DNA of 64,000 nt from Euglena gracilis (taxonomy: Eukaryota > Euglenida > Euglenophyceae > Euglenales): the NCBI GenBank assembly GCA_039621445.1, contig CP154954.1, forward strand, positions 55,176,838 through 55,240,837, written 5' to 3'. A model generated the notes under the pieces. The model was given only the letters and a program-made list of their open reading frames with translations, was not told where the DNA came from and did not search any database. Of this stretch, positions 46,460 to 58,620 are shown piece after piece; the stretch's first letter is position 1, and the number at the start of each line of letters is the position of its first letter. Made by a program: the position numbers and the translations under genes.

Positions 46460-48037
46460 GTCTGAAATGGTGGACAAAAAGTGCCCCCCCCCAGTAACAT
46501 GTCAATTGATAAAAAAATGGAATTCAACCCCCCTGGGTAAAGCCCCCAAAATTGTCTACTCACCCAAAACCCAGAGCCAACCTGGACCTGAACCAGGCAG
46601 AAAAAATTCTGCTGGATTACGAAAAAAAAACTCGGTCAGTGAAACGAGTTCGGGATTCGGAAACCCAGCATTTGATCCCATGGATTTTAATTTTAAAACC
46701 AGAGGGGGGAACAACCAAATGGGGAATGATTAGCGACTACAGAGAAATAAATCTGAAATTTCAAGTAAAACCTTTCAAGCTGGATCATATCCAACACATT
46801 TTTCCAGTGTTGTGAAAAAGGACAAAGGGCAGCAAAAATAGACCTAAAGGATTCCTACTTTCATATTCCAGTCAGTCCAGGCCTAAGGCTCTTTTGAGAC
46901 ATCAGGTGGGGTGGGGCAGACCTGGGAATTTCAAACAGGCTGCTTTGGGCTAAATGTAATGCCCCAAATTTTCATGTCAGTAACGAAAACTATCGAAAAG
47001 CTGTGGAGAAAAAGGGGCATCCAGGTGTTTATTTGCCTGAACGACATTTTGCTGGTGGCCCCCACCCAGAACACTTTACAAAAAAACGTGAACACAGTTG
47101 TCAAAGATTTGCTATATTCTGGGTTCAAAATCAATGTGAAAACGTCCGCCCTCCAGCCCACCCAAGTAGTAACCCATCTGGGTTTTCAACTGAACTTCTA
47201 GGAAGGAAAGTTACAGGTGCCCCCACAGAAAGTCAAAACCATAAAGTAGGAGCTGGTAAAAATTGTCAAAAAAATTACATGTCAAAAACGCAGTTGGCTG
47301 CCATTTTGGGTCAAATAAGATGCAACCTAATGGCCCTGTCCTTTTTAGAAGCTTTTATGGACACCCTGGCAAATTTTTTTGGTGGCAACGTCCACAGCCC
47401 CCTGGGACTCAAAACACCCCATTTCTCAGGAAAGCAAGGCCAACTTAAGGGAGATAAAAAATTTACTGGACACATGGGGGGCAGACCTTTCCCCCAAAAT
47501 GCAACCAGAGAGTTTCACTCAGACAGCAGCACCCATGCCTGTGGGGGGGGGGGGGCTGGACATCCACACAGGAGAAATTGTGCAGGAATTTTGGAGAAAA
47601 GGCTCCATTTTGCACATCAATGTAAAGGAGCTCAGTGCAGCAATCAGCACTGCAAAAAGTTTGAGCAAACCTGGAGAAACCATTTCCTTGTCAGCTGACA
47701 ACCAGGTAATTTACTATTACTTAACAAAAGGTGGGGCAGAAAGGCCCCATTCAACAAAATGCTGTGACCATTTTTCAAATGGTGCAGGAAAAACAAGTAA
47801 ACCTCCAAGTCAACTGGGTACCTTCAAAAGAATGCCTGGCAGACCCCATAAGCAGATGGGAAATGGACAGGGGGGATTATTCTTTAGACCCCCAACGTTT
47901 TCAATTGCTGAGACAGAAATTGAAAGATTTCATATATTTGGAAACAGATTTATTCGCTTCCCCAGGCAAACAAAAAAAAACTTCCCAAATTTGTGGCCAG
48001 GTGGCCCCAGTTGGAGGACACAGCAGTAAATACATTA
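46460..48037 (+). pseudogene. DIRS-2 reverse transcriptase-RNase H (unit B)
   Basis: Same defects as unit A: CLNDILLV in place of YLDD and a TGA after HIFPVL. Motifs DYREIN, LNVMPQIFM, LSADNQVIYYY and LETDLFASPGKQ are readable. Confidence 0.8.
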
Positions 48038-48314
48038 TCAGCAAATCACGCAAAACAGGGGCCACCTGGTGGGTAGCATTTGTTCCCTCTTGCAGTTGGT
48101 GAACATGTCCCTGTAAGAGGTGCTTTTCAGGCAGGGGGTCCCTGGAAATTTCATTTTTATTAATTGGGGCCACAACGTGGCTGAATCCCAATAGGGGGTG
48201 ACCATCAAAACTTTGGTCTGGGGAAACATTTTCAACGTGGGTAGAAACTGTTGAATTATTGACCAGGGGGGGGTTGCATAAATATCCCCCATGTTGTCCA
48301 GTGAACATTGTTGC
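48038..48314 (-). other. Inverted RNase H-tail segment inside DIRS-2 (unit B)
   Basis: Counterpart of 25032-25308, reading PPWSIIQQFLP and VLMVTPYWDSA on the minus strand. Confidence 0.85.
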
Positions 48315-48475
48315 TACGCTTTTGATTCCTTTGGTTTGGTGGGCTGAGATTCCACACCTGTTCTGGGTGTCTTTTCAGGATCTTCCTTGGCCACTGGCTT
48401 TTTATTGAACTTATCTTATTTTTTCAGGCAAGCAAGACTATATCCAGACTTCTGAGGCATTGTGTCCAGTTTGAT

Positions 48476-49364
48476 TGCTCCCTTTTGAAACGAATTAGGG
48501 GAACCTATTTTTCACTATTCCTACTGTGTGTTCTGCCATCCTCCCTCCCACACACCCCTCCCAGGCCATTGCCGACAACCTACGAAGTTAGGCGGCTGGC
48601 AATGAAATGGGGAGGGTTTTTTTCACGGGGGGGGGGGCGTTGTCCAGGGGGTACTGTACAAGAGAACCACTGAAGGCGTAACACAGCTGCTGCCACCAAG
48701 GCCAGTCCTATACAACACTCCATGACCCCCCCCTTGCCCACTCCTGGGCCCAATTGGGACGCCATCTGAGAAACCTGTGATTTTCCCCCAGAAACCACAA
48801 GTTATCTCAGAAGTCCACCCAGAAGCCCAGGCCGGCTCGGGTTGCCAAATGTGAATTTCAGGGCAGGGCCCCCTAGAAGCGGCACCCACAAAATGGCAGG
48901 GCCCGGAACTAACGGTTTTCAAAAATCCAAAATTGACATTGAAATACCTAATTCTTGATGCAACCCTTTTTAAGTCATTTTGGTGAACTTTCTTCTGACC
49001 AAAATTGTGTGCATTGATCCGAGCCGAGTCAGGCACCAATGACTTCCCATATATTTACACCACAATTGGACAATTGATGGACAATTGCCTAGAATTGCAC
49101 AGTGTGTGGTGAGGCACAAGGGGCTGCTGGGCCCAAAAAAGCGGAAGCATTTGCCTCCCAACCCATCACAGCAGTGCAAAAACTTTGGAACGGGAAATGG
49201 CGTGTGCAATTTGCCGGTGTGTCCTGGGGCTACTGGGCCAAATTTGCTTTTGGAAAGTCCCTCGCAACCCATAAATGGTGTGGCAAAAGGGGCTTCTTGG
49301 CTCGAAATTTCCAGCAACGGACTCCCAACCCAAACAAAAGGCACAAATGCAACAGAAAGGGGTT
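48476..49364. other. Unique sequence right of the duplication
   Basis: Homology between the two units ends at 48475. No recognisable gene follows. There are weak minus-strand open stretches (48623-49039, 48970-49368) without family motifs, possibly the 3' continuation of the retroelement fragment at 49365-50003, and G/C runs near 48628-48650 and 48725. Confidence 0.5.
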
Positions 49365-50003
49365 TCACTGAAATTCCGGTTCACCACTCCTCCATCCATT
49401 CTTGACATTCGTTCTCCTCCATCTCCTTCTTCGAGTGGCATTGACTGCCCAACTTGGAACAACCTTGCAGTCCTGCAGATCACAAGGTTCATCAAGCCAA
49501 CTGTCACCAAACTCTTCAGTGGACTTCACCAGTAAATCCCACACTGGCCATTTTGTCCCTTTGCAGGGCCTGCCATCCAACACAAAAAACCGCACACCAG
49601 TTTCAAAATATACCGTCTTCTCGTACAGCAGCAGCAGAGCTTGTAACCACGATGACCCTGGGGCTATACAAATTATAGAGCAGGTCTGCAGCACAATCTT
49701 GTAGGCAACCTCTGGCCACAAGGACCAAGTATTGCACCAAAATGGCACATCCGTGGGCCAATACTGATGTAATAAGTCTTCTTCTAGGCTGAAATACTTG
49801 TCACACCTTGAATTACTTGAGCTTGCAAAAAGATCAATTTGGGGATCCAACCCAAATTCCTGACAGATGTGCTTGAAATGGAGATATCGATCTGTGTAAT
49901 CTTGCCTGACATACTTCCCCTGGACAGGTTCGGGAGAACCTTGAATAACAAATGTCCTCCTGTGAAAAGGTGGTGTGGCGATTTCCCCCTGGGGGGCCTC
50001 CAT
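49365..50003 (-). pseudogene. Retroelement RNase H-tail fragment
   Basis: A minus-strand open frame of about 210 codons with IDLFASSSNSRCDKYFSLEED, then YWPTDVPFWCNTWSLWPE and IAPGSSWLQALLLLYEKTV. The DLFAS..N.....Y and WP.. order is that of the RNase H C-terminal extension of DIRS/YR-type pol proteins, here from a different lineage than DIRS-1 and DIRS-2. No RT active site or recombinase remains. It is an isolated fragment in opposite orientation to everything else. Confidence 0.6.
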
Positions 50004-50257
50004 TCTTTTTATTGCACTTCAGCCCTTCTGGCCCTTGACTTTTTCCCCATCTTGCTGCGGAGCTCACTTCAAATTCAAAAATTACACCAGAGGGCAGAGC
50101 AATCTAAAATCACTTGAACAGGCAAACATGACAAAGGAGTACGTGTGTACCAGGCATGATCCCAGTTCTGTGGTTCGCCATAGAACTGCTCATCCACAAT
50201 CTGAATGCTGAGCATAGTCTCAGAATTAGGATTGTGGCAGAGCTTAGGGATAATCGT
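50004..50257. other. Short unique spacer before the chromovirus
   Basis: A quarter of a kilobase with no recognisable gene, repeat or motif on either strand. Confidence 0.5.
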
Positions 50258-50803
50258 GGTCACGATCACACGTGATCACGTGACCTCCTCTATGCAGGTG
50301 GTATTCTTTTCTACTTTCAATTTTCAAGTTTGATTTCATCAAACAAGTCCTGAAAGGACTGCCAGATACTTGGCATCTTTTGTGGTAGCCCATAGGGCTT
50401 CTCCCCCTGTCTTGTGCTCTGAGTCTTCATTGGGGAAAAGGGCAATACAACTTTTATATTTATTTTATATTTTTTTTGTTACTCCTACCTATATCCTTTT
50501 CTGTGCACCAAATGGCGAAAGCGATAAGGTTAAGGTTTAACTTGGTAGCAGTTTAGGTTTTTTCGATCCTTTTGACCGCAAACGGTCGTGTGGTGCCCCG
50601 CCTATAGGCGACTACAGGCACTACAAGCCGTTTCCGGCCAAAGACGTACGCACGGACACGTCCTCTGACGGTTCGCAGTATACGCTGCTTCAAACCTCAG
50701 AATTCGGGTCTCTGCTTACTTTTTATACTATCCCCTCTTTTTGCACTTGTTCCTGCATTTTACCCCACAATCTACACTTGGTTTTTGCGTTTTTGCCTTA
50801 AAA
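50258..50803 (+). promoter_or_regulatory. Putative 5' LTR/leader of the chromovirus
   Basis: Non-coding sequence before the gag ATG. It opens with a nested inverted repeat (GATCAC/GTGATC inside GGTCAC/GTGACC). It has further hairpins at 50328-50344, 50346-50360 and 50387-50399, and an A/T-rich TATA-like tract at about 50452-50475. Without the 3' copy the LTR ends and primer-binding site cannot be fixed. Confidence 0.45.
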
Positions 50804-53800
50804 ATGCAGAGCACAACTCCCATCGACTACGCTGCATTGATTGGTTCACTTCGAGGACTTGAACCTGCAGCACCATTGACCAGCTCTATTGAGCATTCAC
50901 AACCCCATAGGGGTAATCAAGCATTGATCCATTCCAAAGGTAATCCTCCTTCCCCGCGTGTGTCACACCTATCGGTGTCTGTGTCGAGTAATCCTTCCCC
51001 CGCCCAATGGGCATCCCCACACCCATCGGTGTCAAGCTCTATAGAGCAACCCCATGCCCAACAGGCACAACCCCTTTTGCTGGAAAGCCGATCGGCTAAC
51101 ACCCATTCCCCCCAGCGAGATCTCGCACTGGTGCCGATAGGCACATTTGACTCTGAGGCGGATACGCCACGGCAAATTTTTGTTGAGGGTGGGTTAGACA
51201 CACCATGTTTCTTTCAGCCCCCCCCCCTATGCTTCCCCCCACAAGTCCGTTTGGACAATTGCCCGCACCACCCGATACGGGTTCTTTTCCGGCATTGCCA
51301 TGGCATCCGGAGATGCGTTTGACAGTTCCGGCTTATACAAGTCCCACAGAGTCCATGAGCAGTGGTGCGGAAGAGTTGGAAAATATTTCCCCTAAACCCA
51401 TTACCGTGATTCAGCGCATAGTCGCAAATCTTCCAGTGGACCACCCGCTAACGCGGCAAATTTCCCATGTCCACACTTGTGTAGCGGATTGCGCTATGAC
51501 ACTTAACAAAGTTTTGGATTTTGATGAAAGCAACCAAAAGGTTGTGGAACACAAGCTGAATTACCTTTGGAGTTATGTGCGTGATGTTGGTCAATATTTC
51601 CAAACAAACTTTCAATCCACCAATGTGGACCTAGCAACTTTGCGGCAAGGGTTAGACACACATTTGCAGGCATATTTGCCACAACGCTTCCCAAAAGTGA
51701 GTGAAGCCATGTGCGAAACACAGTCCCGCAATGATGCGATTTTCTCCAACATGCAACATAGTTTGCAAGCTTTATCCGATCAATTGGAGCTAATTACGGC
51801 AATTTTTCCACAATTGCAGCAAAAGTTGCATGAGCCCCCCATCAAAAATCCCGATTTGGGACAATATATTACAATGGAGCAATTCTCCACACTTGCAACC
51901 GCATTTCAGGAAGCGCAACAGCGCATTTTACAGTTGAGCGGTGATTGCGCGGTTTTTACCCCATTTTCTGCCCAAGCCAATGAACGTTTTGCCCCCCGCA
52001 CGTATGTGCAACAATTGGAGGAAATACTTTCCCGATTGGAGCAGAAATCTTGCTATTGTGGTGAGATTCCCGCTGAAAATGCAAGTTTTCACACCCAAAT
52101 CGCGAATATCGCGAGTAGGATTGAGAATTTGCGACAACGGTGCCAAAATGACACAATGGAATTCCGAACTGCAATTACGGATTTGCAAAACCGCAATGCG
52201 GCAACCCGTGCACCAACACCGGATATTAGTGGACTCAAGGCCACCATGTCCGATTTGCACAAACAGTTACAACAGGATGTTGGTAGCATTGAAGCCTCAT
52301 TGGCTAAGTTGCACACCCGCTATGCGGAAGTATCTGGTAGGATCCCGGATGTTACCGGCATTCAAACCGCGATAGCAGACTTGCACAAACGCATGCAAGA
52401 AATGAGCACAAAAATTCTTCAGGTGCAGTCACCACCCCAAGGCACATTGCCGTTACCAACACCTACCCCCACACTCCCAGAAACACACTTAGACAACATT
52501 TGCGCTGAAACGCGCACGGAAAATCACCAAATCATGCAAGGATTTTGTGACAGTCTCATGAACACCGAGAAAACGGTGAAGCAGAATGTCACAAAACTGC
52601 AAAATGACATTACCGCGCTATCCGCGCAAGTTTCTGTCTTGATGTAACAGCCAATGGCTGAAAAGGTCAAGAGTCCGCATTCGGACCAACCCACCAAGCC
52701 ATCTCCACAATTGGAGGCCATTTCCAGTGCGATGAGCACTTTGGTGACAAGAGTACAGGAATTGGACACTGGGTTTGGTGCAATTTTGCACGATTTTCAG
52801 TCAATTTCTGACAAAATCCCGCTTTTTGATGAACTACCCTCATACCGTAGGCGGATTAAGCGTTTGCAGGAGGATGTGGGTCGAATAACTGACAATTGGC
52901 AGGTTGTTGACCATTTGGAGCAAAGTGTGCATGAATTTGCAACAACTTTGGACCAAATTCACGCACAAATGCGTTCCATCCACCAAAACCCGCAATCGGG
53001 TATGGCAGGCACACTTGCCGCATCTTCCAGCTCCAAAAGCACTATTCGCGCTCCAATTCCCGAGTCCACAGGCACATTGCCACCAAATCGCGTTTCCACT
53101 CATGCGGTGGTCCCCCCATTAGCATTACCAGTCCCAATGGACGAATTTTCGGATGATGGGTCGGGTTTTGAAGCGAAAACGAGACCCACCCCTCTCTTAA
53201 ATCAGAAAATTCGGGAATCCGAACTAATTCGCGGTATGATCCGCACCCCCACACCGGGTATTGGTCATACTTCCCAAATTCGTTTAGTAGCACCAATGGT
53301 GCAACCATGTGATACCTCACCCCCACATGCGCAACCGCATCACCATTCGCACAATCGCGATTCCCCAAATGTGCATGGTGCCTATGGTACACTAAGTAGA
53401 ATGTTCCATGCGCAATCGCAAAATAACCCGAACAATACCCTTGGTGCAACCACCGGAGTACCCGCACATGGTGCGAATTCGCGCCCGGGCCCACACCCCT
53501 GGAATACCACCGAAGGGCCACGGGTTTCTCAGAAAGATTTCAAAGGCACCATCGCGATAGCGAACAAGGTGAAGCCCCAATGGGACGGTGACCCGACCAC
53601 ATGGAAACAATATTTCCGCGATTGGGAATATTATTGGGATTTGAAAAGACCCACCCAAGATGACAACCCCGAGGTAATCAAGATGTAATTCATCGATTGC
53701 CTCCCCAGGGATGAAAAAGAATTCGTCATTGGCAGGCGCATTTCTTTTGAAGAATTGGTTGAGCAATATGCTTCCTCGTGCTCCAGTTTGGTTTCCAGAA

Positions 53801-54950
53801 TCAGTCTGGAAAACAAATGGCGCCAATTCACCCCCCCCCCTGGACCGCAAATGGAAGTCGATAGACTTGTGGTACTCCAAGTGGCTTGCATTAGCAGCCG
53901 AGGTTGATGAGTTAGGGGAAAAGCAAATCAAAGAACAATTTGATGCAGTATTACTGCACTACATCCCCAAGCTCATCAAGGAAATTCACCGCGAGGAACT
54001 CGCGGGACACATTTTGACTCTCGATGAGAGATGGAATTATATTTCCAAACAAATGAAGTTATCACAACTTCTGGGACAGATTGAATCGGCATATCATCAC
54101 CACCCTACCGCGGGTGTACCCACCGGTTCAGTCCATGCAGTCCAAAGGACTACCTCCCCAAAGTCACCAAAATCACCATCGAGTGATTCCAAAACGCGCT
54201 ATCCGCGCTCAAACCCCAAATCCCTGACACGGGAATCAAAACCGCGCTATTCGCGCTCTTCTGACCAAGTTTCGGACAAAGTGTGCTTTTTGTGTAATCA
54301 ACCGGGACACATGTCTCGCGAGTGTCCAAACCCCCAAGCGCGAAAGCGCAGTAAGAGCCCCCGAGGATCCCTCTCTTCCTGGAGTTTGCGTTCCTCACGA
54401 TCTGCGCATTCGCAGCGGTCGGGATACCGGTCGGGTGATGGAAGACCGCGTTCCCGTTCACCACACCGCAATAGCGGACGTGGTTTCATACCGCGTGGTC
54501 GGTCCCCCCGCCCCCCTACCCGCAATCGGGATGCAAATCGCGACTTTTCGCGATCGCGGTCGTGAAGTGGATCATCATCTTCGCGATCAGATCGCAGTCG
54601 AGCGGATACCCGCCCCCCACGTCGCTATGATGCCAAAAGGCAATCTCATTCGCGAACCTGTTGTTCCCTTTGTGGGTCTAAAGACCATCATTCATCCAAG
54701 TGCCCCCGTTCCTGCTCTTCCCGCCCTAGTCATGGTCGTCGCGATTCCAATTGCGGTTCTGCCAATAGGCAGCGGGTTGGTTTCAAAATATCCCCTATCG
54801 AGGAAAAAGACCTGGCTTCGGGCAGGGAGGGGGATGAGAGCACCGAGGATGAGTTGGTTGAAGACAGGAATGTCATTCGCGCGATACGCGCAATTTATTC
54901 TAGGAAGATTACCATATGCCAAAAGGCCGACTCCGATATGGAGTAGGGGA
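50804..54950 (+). pseudogene. Chromovirus Gag, unusually long, coiled-coil, with two zinc knuckles
   Basis: Starts MQSTTPIDYAAL at 50804. A 10-C run at 51218 shifts the frame; the body then runs 51229-53688 in one frame with TAA at 52645 and 53686, and shifts again at the C-run near 53832. The middle (51.4-53.0 kb) is Gln/Leu-rich coiled coil with repeated modules PDISGLKATMSDLHKQLQ and PDVTGIQTAIADLHKRMQ. A capsid-like region has WDGDPTTWKQYFRDWEYYW. An Arg/Ser-rich tail holds CFLCNQPGHMSREC (about 54283-54324) and, after a TGA, CSLCGSKDHHSSKC (about 54662-54703). At some 1,250 codons before the first knuckle it is several times longer than usual Gag. Role: structural protein that packages element RNA. 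Confidence 0.85.
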
Positions 54951-55227
54951 GCCCGAGGTCTGAGGGCACGGACCTCTGGGCTGATGAACAGATGGAGGTA
55001 GGAACTGATCACCCCTGCCGCCCCTGCCCATCGGTCTTTTTGGTCGGTACCCGGATTCGTTTTCGGGTCCCCCACTCCCCGCGCCAAATTTTTGCTTGGA
55101 ATGTTGAGCAAAGTAAGCCAAGGGTCATGGAACAGTTGGCGCAACAACAATTTTACACCCGACCCTTCGCTTTGTGTACCCCCCGTGGAACTTTTGGTCC
55201 AAGCGAAAATCAAAACTTAAAATTTCT

Positions 55228-55530
55228 GTGCACAAGCCAAAATTTTAGTCGACGCAGGGTGTCGAATCCCCCTTCCTTTCCGCAAAGGACTTATACCCAC
55301 CCCCCTCTTGGTTCATGCCAAGAACCCCATCAAAATTATGACTGCAGACAACAGCCCCATGTGCGGTGGTGACTTGGGATGCATTTTGGACATAGACCTC
55401 CCCATTATCCCGAAGCACCACACACCCCCCACAATTCCAAAATTTTCTGGGTACTTGGGCATTCGAGGCGAATATCGCCGGGTCAGATGTCATACTCGGT
55501 TTTCCGTACCTCCGGCAACACCGATTGGTG
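55228..55530 (+). pseudogene. Chromovirus aspartic protease
   Basis: ILVDAGCRIPL carries the catalytic Asp (codon 55251) in a D-A-G variant of the usual D-S/T-G. KIMTADNSPMCGG follows, and DVILGFPYL about 80 codons later, in another frame, is the conserved C-terminal retropepsin motif. It cleaves the Gag-Pol polyprotein. The frame break is between 55440 and 55480. Confidence 0.75.
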
Positions 55531-55689
55531 GTGGATTTTCCTTCGCACGGTTTGCGCACTACCCCCTGCACACACACCACACCCCCGAACTTGTTCCCCG
55601 TGACATCCCCCAGGATGTCCCCCCGCATTTCCACAACGTTTTCCACAACCGAAAACACCGTTTCCTACCCTAGGGGTAAAGAGAAAGCT

Positions 55690-57200
55690 GCCCCCTACCC
55701 ACCGCACTTTTACCGCTCGTTTCCCACGCGGTAGGGAAAGCCAGTAGCTTAACCCCGCACGTTTCGCTTGGGTTCCCAGGCGAACGCCCAAAGGCCTGAA
55801 GTTATAACGGTGTTGAGTAGCCGCCCAGCTGCACAACTTTTACGTTTTCCACCAGGTGTGTCGATTTCAGACACCCCTGTACACCCCCCAGCAGCTACCC
55901 CAACCGACACCAACTTATGCACTGACACCCACACAAACGCGCACCACACGCACCAACCCTCCTACCAATGCGCTCAATGTCGGAGAATTTCCGCTTACCG
56001 TGATTTTGATTGTGGTTGTGTAGTTGAAACATCCAAACTAATCCGATTGGATCCCGCAACCAGGAATTTTTCCCCCCCTTCACCTGGTAGTGGTACCTAT
56101 ACACCTGGTACGGATTTAATAGATAACCAAAAGATACGCAGCCTTGGTACCATGGGTGATACACCCATCAGTAAACTTGGTAGTAATTCACCGCTCACAA
56201 ATACACTTGGCAGTTTTTCGCAATTCGCGAAAGTGAATCAAGCACTACAGTGGAAAGGCATAGCCTCCCTCATCGGATTTGCGCATAGCGCTCCCTATGC
56301 GCCTATGGCGCTCTCCAACACCCCCGCGCATATCGCGCTTGCCGCACATAGTGCGAATCCCGCGCATATCGCGCTTGCCGCACATAGTGCGAATCCTGCG
56401 CATATCGCGCACTCCGCGCTATCGCGCATCAGCGAAGACTGGGTATATGCCCAACCCACCCATGCCCCACCTGGATCGAGTCCTATGGACATGTGTGTGG
56501 TTGATTCAAAATTCCTGTGTTACAGCGTGTCCCCCCCCTTCAGGACGTTGAGCAGATCTCCAAGTACACCAAGGGTACCTGGAATGCTTTCAGTTTGGTC
56601 AATATCCAATTTTGAAACATTGGTTTTTCAAAAATCGCCGATATGGCGGATTCTTTTGATTTGACCTTGGAAATTGATGCATTCTCCTCCAACGCGCATT
56701 CGCGATCACCGCGACATTGGTCGCAACATTCTATGCTTTCGATAAGTTTTGGGGAGACACTATCCTATGGATGCATACCCCCCTAAAACTTATCCCGCTT
56801 GTTGTAGATAAGATTTTCCAGGATCAAGCGCGAGGCGCATTACTTGTTCCTGTGAATCCCGAAGCGGAATGGTTTCAAAATTTGACTTATGTCACATTTT
56901 ATTGGTGGGACTTACCAAACGATGTTCCTCTATTCGAGGATTTCCGTGGAGTGGTATTACCACCTTTCCAAGAGATCATTTTCCGTGTTTGTGTCTTTGA
57001 TGCTTTCCATGTTTCTCAATCTCCACCCCTGAATGTTAGTGTGTTGGATCATACCGACTATGTGGGAGCCGATACGGCTTTCATCCACAATGCCGATAGG
57101 CATCACCGTTCTGCCCCCCCTATGGTCGATATGACCCATAAACAGGTTTCCGCTGTCATTGAAAGTGCAGGACAGCACCGCAATTCAGCAGAATTTAGTA
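55690..57200 (+). pseudogene. Long linker between protease and RT
   Basis: Open for 298 codons in the frame 55768-56664, then continuing in another frame from 56717. Thr/Pro/Ser-rich, without a known domain. It holds the 36-bp coding repeat at 56326-56410. It is longer than the short connector normal in Ty3/gypsy pol. Confidence 0.55.
56326..56410 (+). repeat. 36-bp coding tandem repeat
   Basis: GCGCATATCGCGC recurs at 56326, 56362 and 56398 with a period of exactly 36 bp. It encodes AHIALAAHSANP about 2.4 times in the open frame of the linker. Confidence 0.9.
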
Positions 57201-57214
57201 CGCGCATCAGTCGC

Positions 57215-58620
57215 GAATTTTCTGGTGTTTTGGAAAATCCTGTTTACGCTTGTCATATAGATCCCGCTATCCGCGGACCTTTTGGTGTTTGTAAAATAGA
57301 GCTTAAGGAAGGCGCAAAGCCAATGCATCGGAAATTTTTCCGTTGTTCAGGAGAAAGAGAGATAGCTCTCAATGAAATGATTGAAAAGCCATTAGAGCGG
57401 AAGTGGATCATCCCTTCCAAGAGTGAATGGACCTCCCAGGCTTTTGTGGTTCCCAAGCCCCCAGACCCATCCGGTCAGAAAAAGTGGAGGCTAGTACTGG
57501 ATTATCGGTAATTAAATTCACAGACTAAGGATGACCCATTCCCGTTACCTCTAATAGGGGACCTCATCACCAAACAAGCGGATAACCGCTTGTGGTCAAT
57601 TTTCGACCAAATGGTTTCCACCAAATGCATCTGGATCCCGATTCGCAAGCCTATACGACTTTTGTAACATCCAAAGGTGTTTACCAATGGACGGTTTTAC
57701 CAATGGGTGTTAAGAATGGACCAGCAATGTTTCAGAGCATGATCCAATGGGTCTTACGGGATTTACCGTTTGCGCTGGTATACATTGATGATGTTTTGGT
57801 TGGTACCCCCCCTCCTTCAGCGAATACACACGAGAATATTCTCGACATTCACTATCGTGATGTTCGCGCGGTATTAGCCACATTTCTCAAACATAGACTT
57901 TTTGTCAAAGGTGCTAAAATGCACTTATCTCGCGAAACGATAAAGTTTTGCGGTCACATTCTCAATAATGGCCAACGCCGAGCGGCGCCTAGAAAACTAG
58001 AGGCCATTAAGAAATGGACACCTGAGGTCATCAAGACCATCACCCATTTGAAAGGATTTTTGGGATTAGCCCAATATTACGCGATTTACATGAAAGATTT
58101 CGCGAAAATCGCGATACCTCTATCGAGGCAACTCAAAAATCGCGCACCCGAGAATACGAAAATCAAACGGGACGCAGATATGCGTGAAGCTCTAGAGAGC
58201 ATTAAAAAGCTAATGCTTGAAAATGTCGTACTCGACATCGCGGATACCTACAAACCTTATGTGTTAGAAGTCGATGGCAGCGATTATGCTGTAGGCGGTG
58301 TACTAACCAAGCATAATGCGGCTAACGAATTGCGCCCTGTAGCATTCTTCAGTAGAAAGCTACGAGGTGAAGATGGCAAAGGCCAAGTCAAGTCGAGTAT
58401 CCGTGAGAAGGAAACGTACGCAATCGTACTTATTTTGCAAAAATTCCGTAGCTGGGTCGCCAGTTCCTCGGTACAAATACTGCTGTTGGCTGACCATGAG
58501 AGTCTTCAACACTGGTATACCGAGGATCTGAACAAAGGTAGGCCGAAGATGCCGATGGCATGAATTTTTGAGCCAGTTCAACCTAGTGGTTGTATACACC
58601 CCTGGCCATACACGGAAAGT
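57215..58620 (+). pseudogene. Chromovirus reverse transcriptase and RNase H
   Basis: RT: GPFGVCKIELKEGAKP, WIIPSKSEWTSQAFVVPKP, WRLVLDYR followed by TAA then LNSQTKDDPFPLP; after a frame shift near 57600, NGFHQMHLDP, VLPMGVKNGPAMFQ and the catalytic YIDDVLVG (57781-57804), then LKGFLGLAQYY. RNase H: VLEVDGSDYAVGGVL, PVAFFSRKLRGE, REKETYAIVLILQKF, LADHESLQHW, and after another shift VVVYTPGHTRKVADPLS. All catalytic residues expected for both domains are visible. Without the few frame breaks this would be a complete Ty3-type polymerase. Confidence 0.92.

Larger units (their letters stand above)
45180..48340 (+). mobile_element. DIRS-2 (unit B)
   Basis: Same truncated element as 22070-25340, including the 3' inverted piece. 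The leader (45.18-45.43 kb) is shortened relative to A; from 45.44 kb the two copies are about 99% identical. Confidence 0.8.
25470..48475 (+). repeat. Tandem segmental duplication, unit B
   Basis: Same order as unit A. Most stretches look about 97-99% identical by eye, with denser indels near 38.87-39.21 and 44.69-45.42 kb. Against A it lacks the hAT-like and CAGGGG insertions, gains two MITEs and differs by two inversions. Its first base falls mid-codon region of a gene 1 exon, directly after DIRS-2 debris. Confidence 0.95.
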
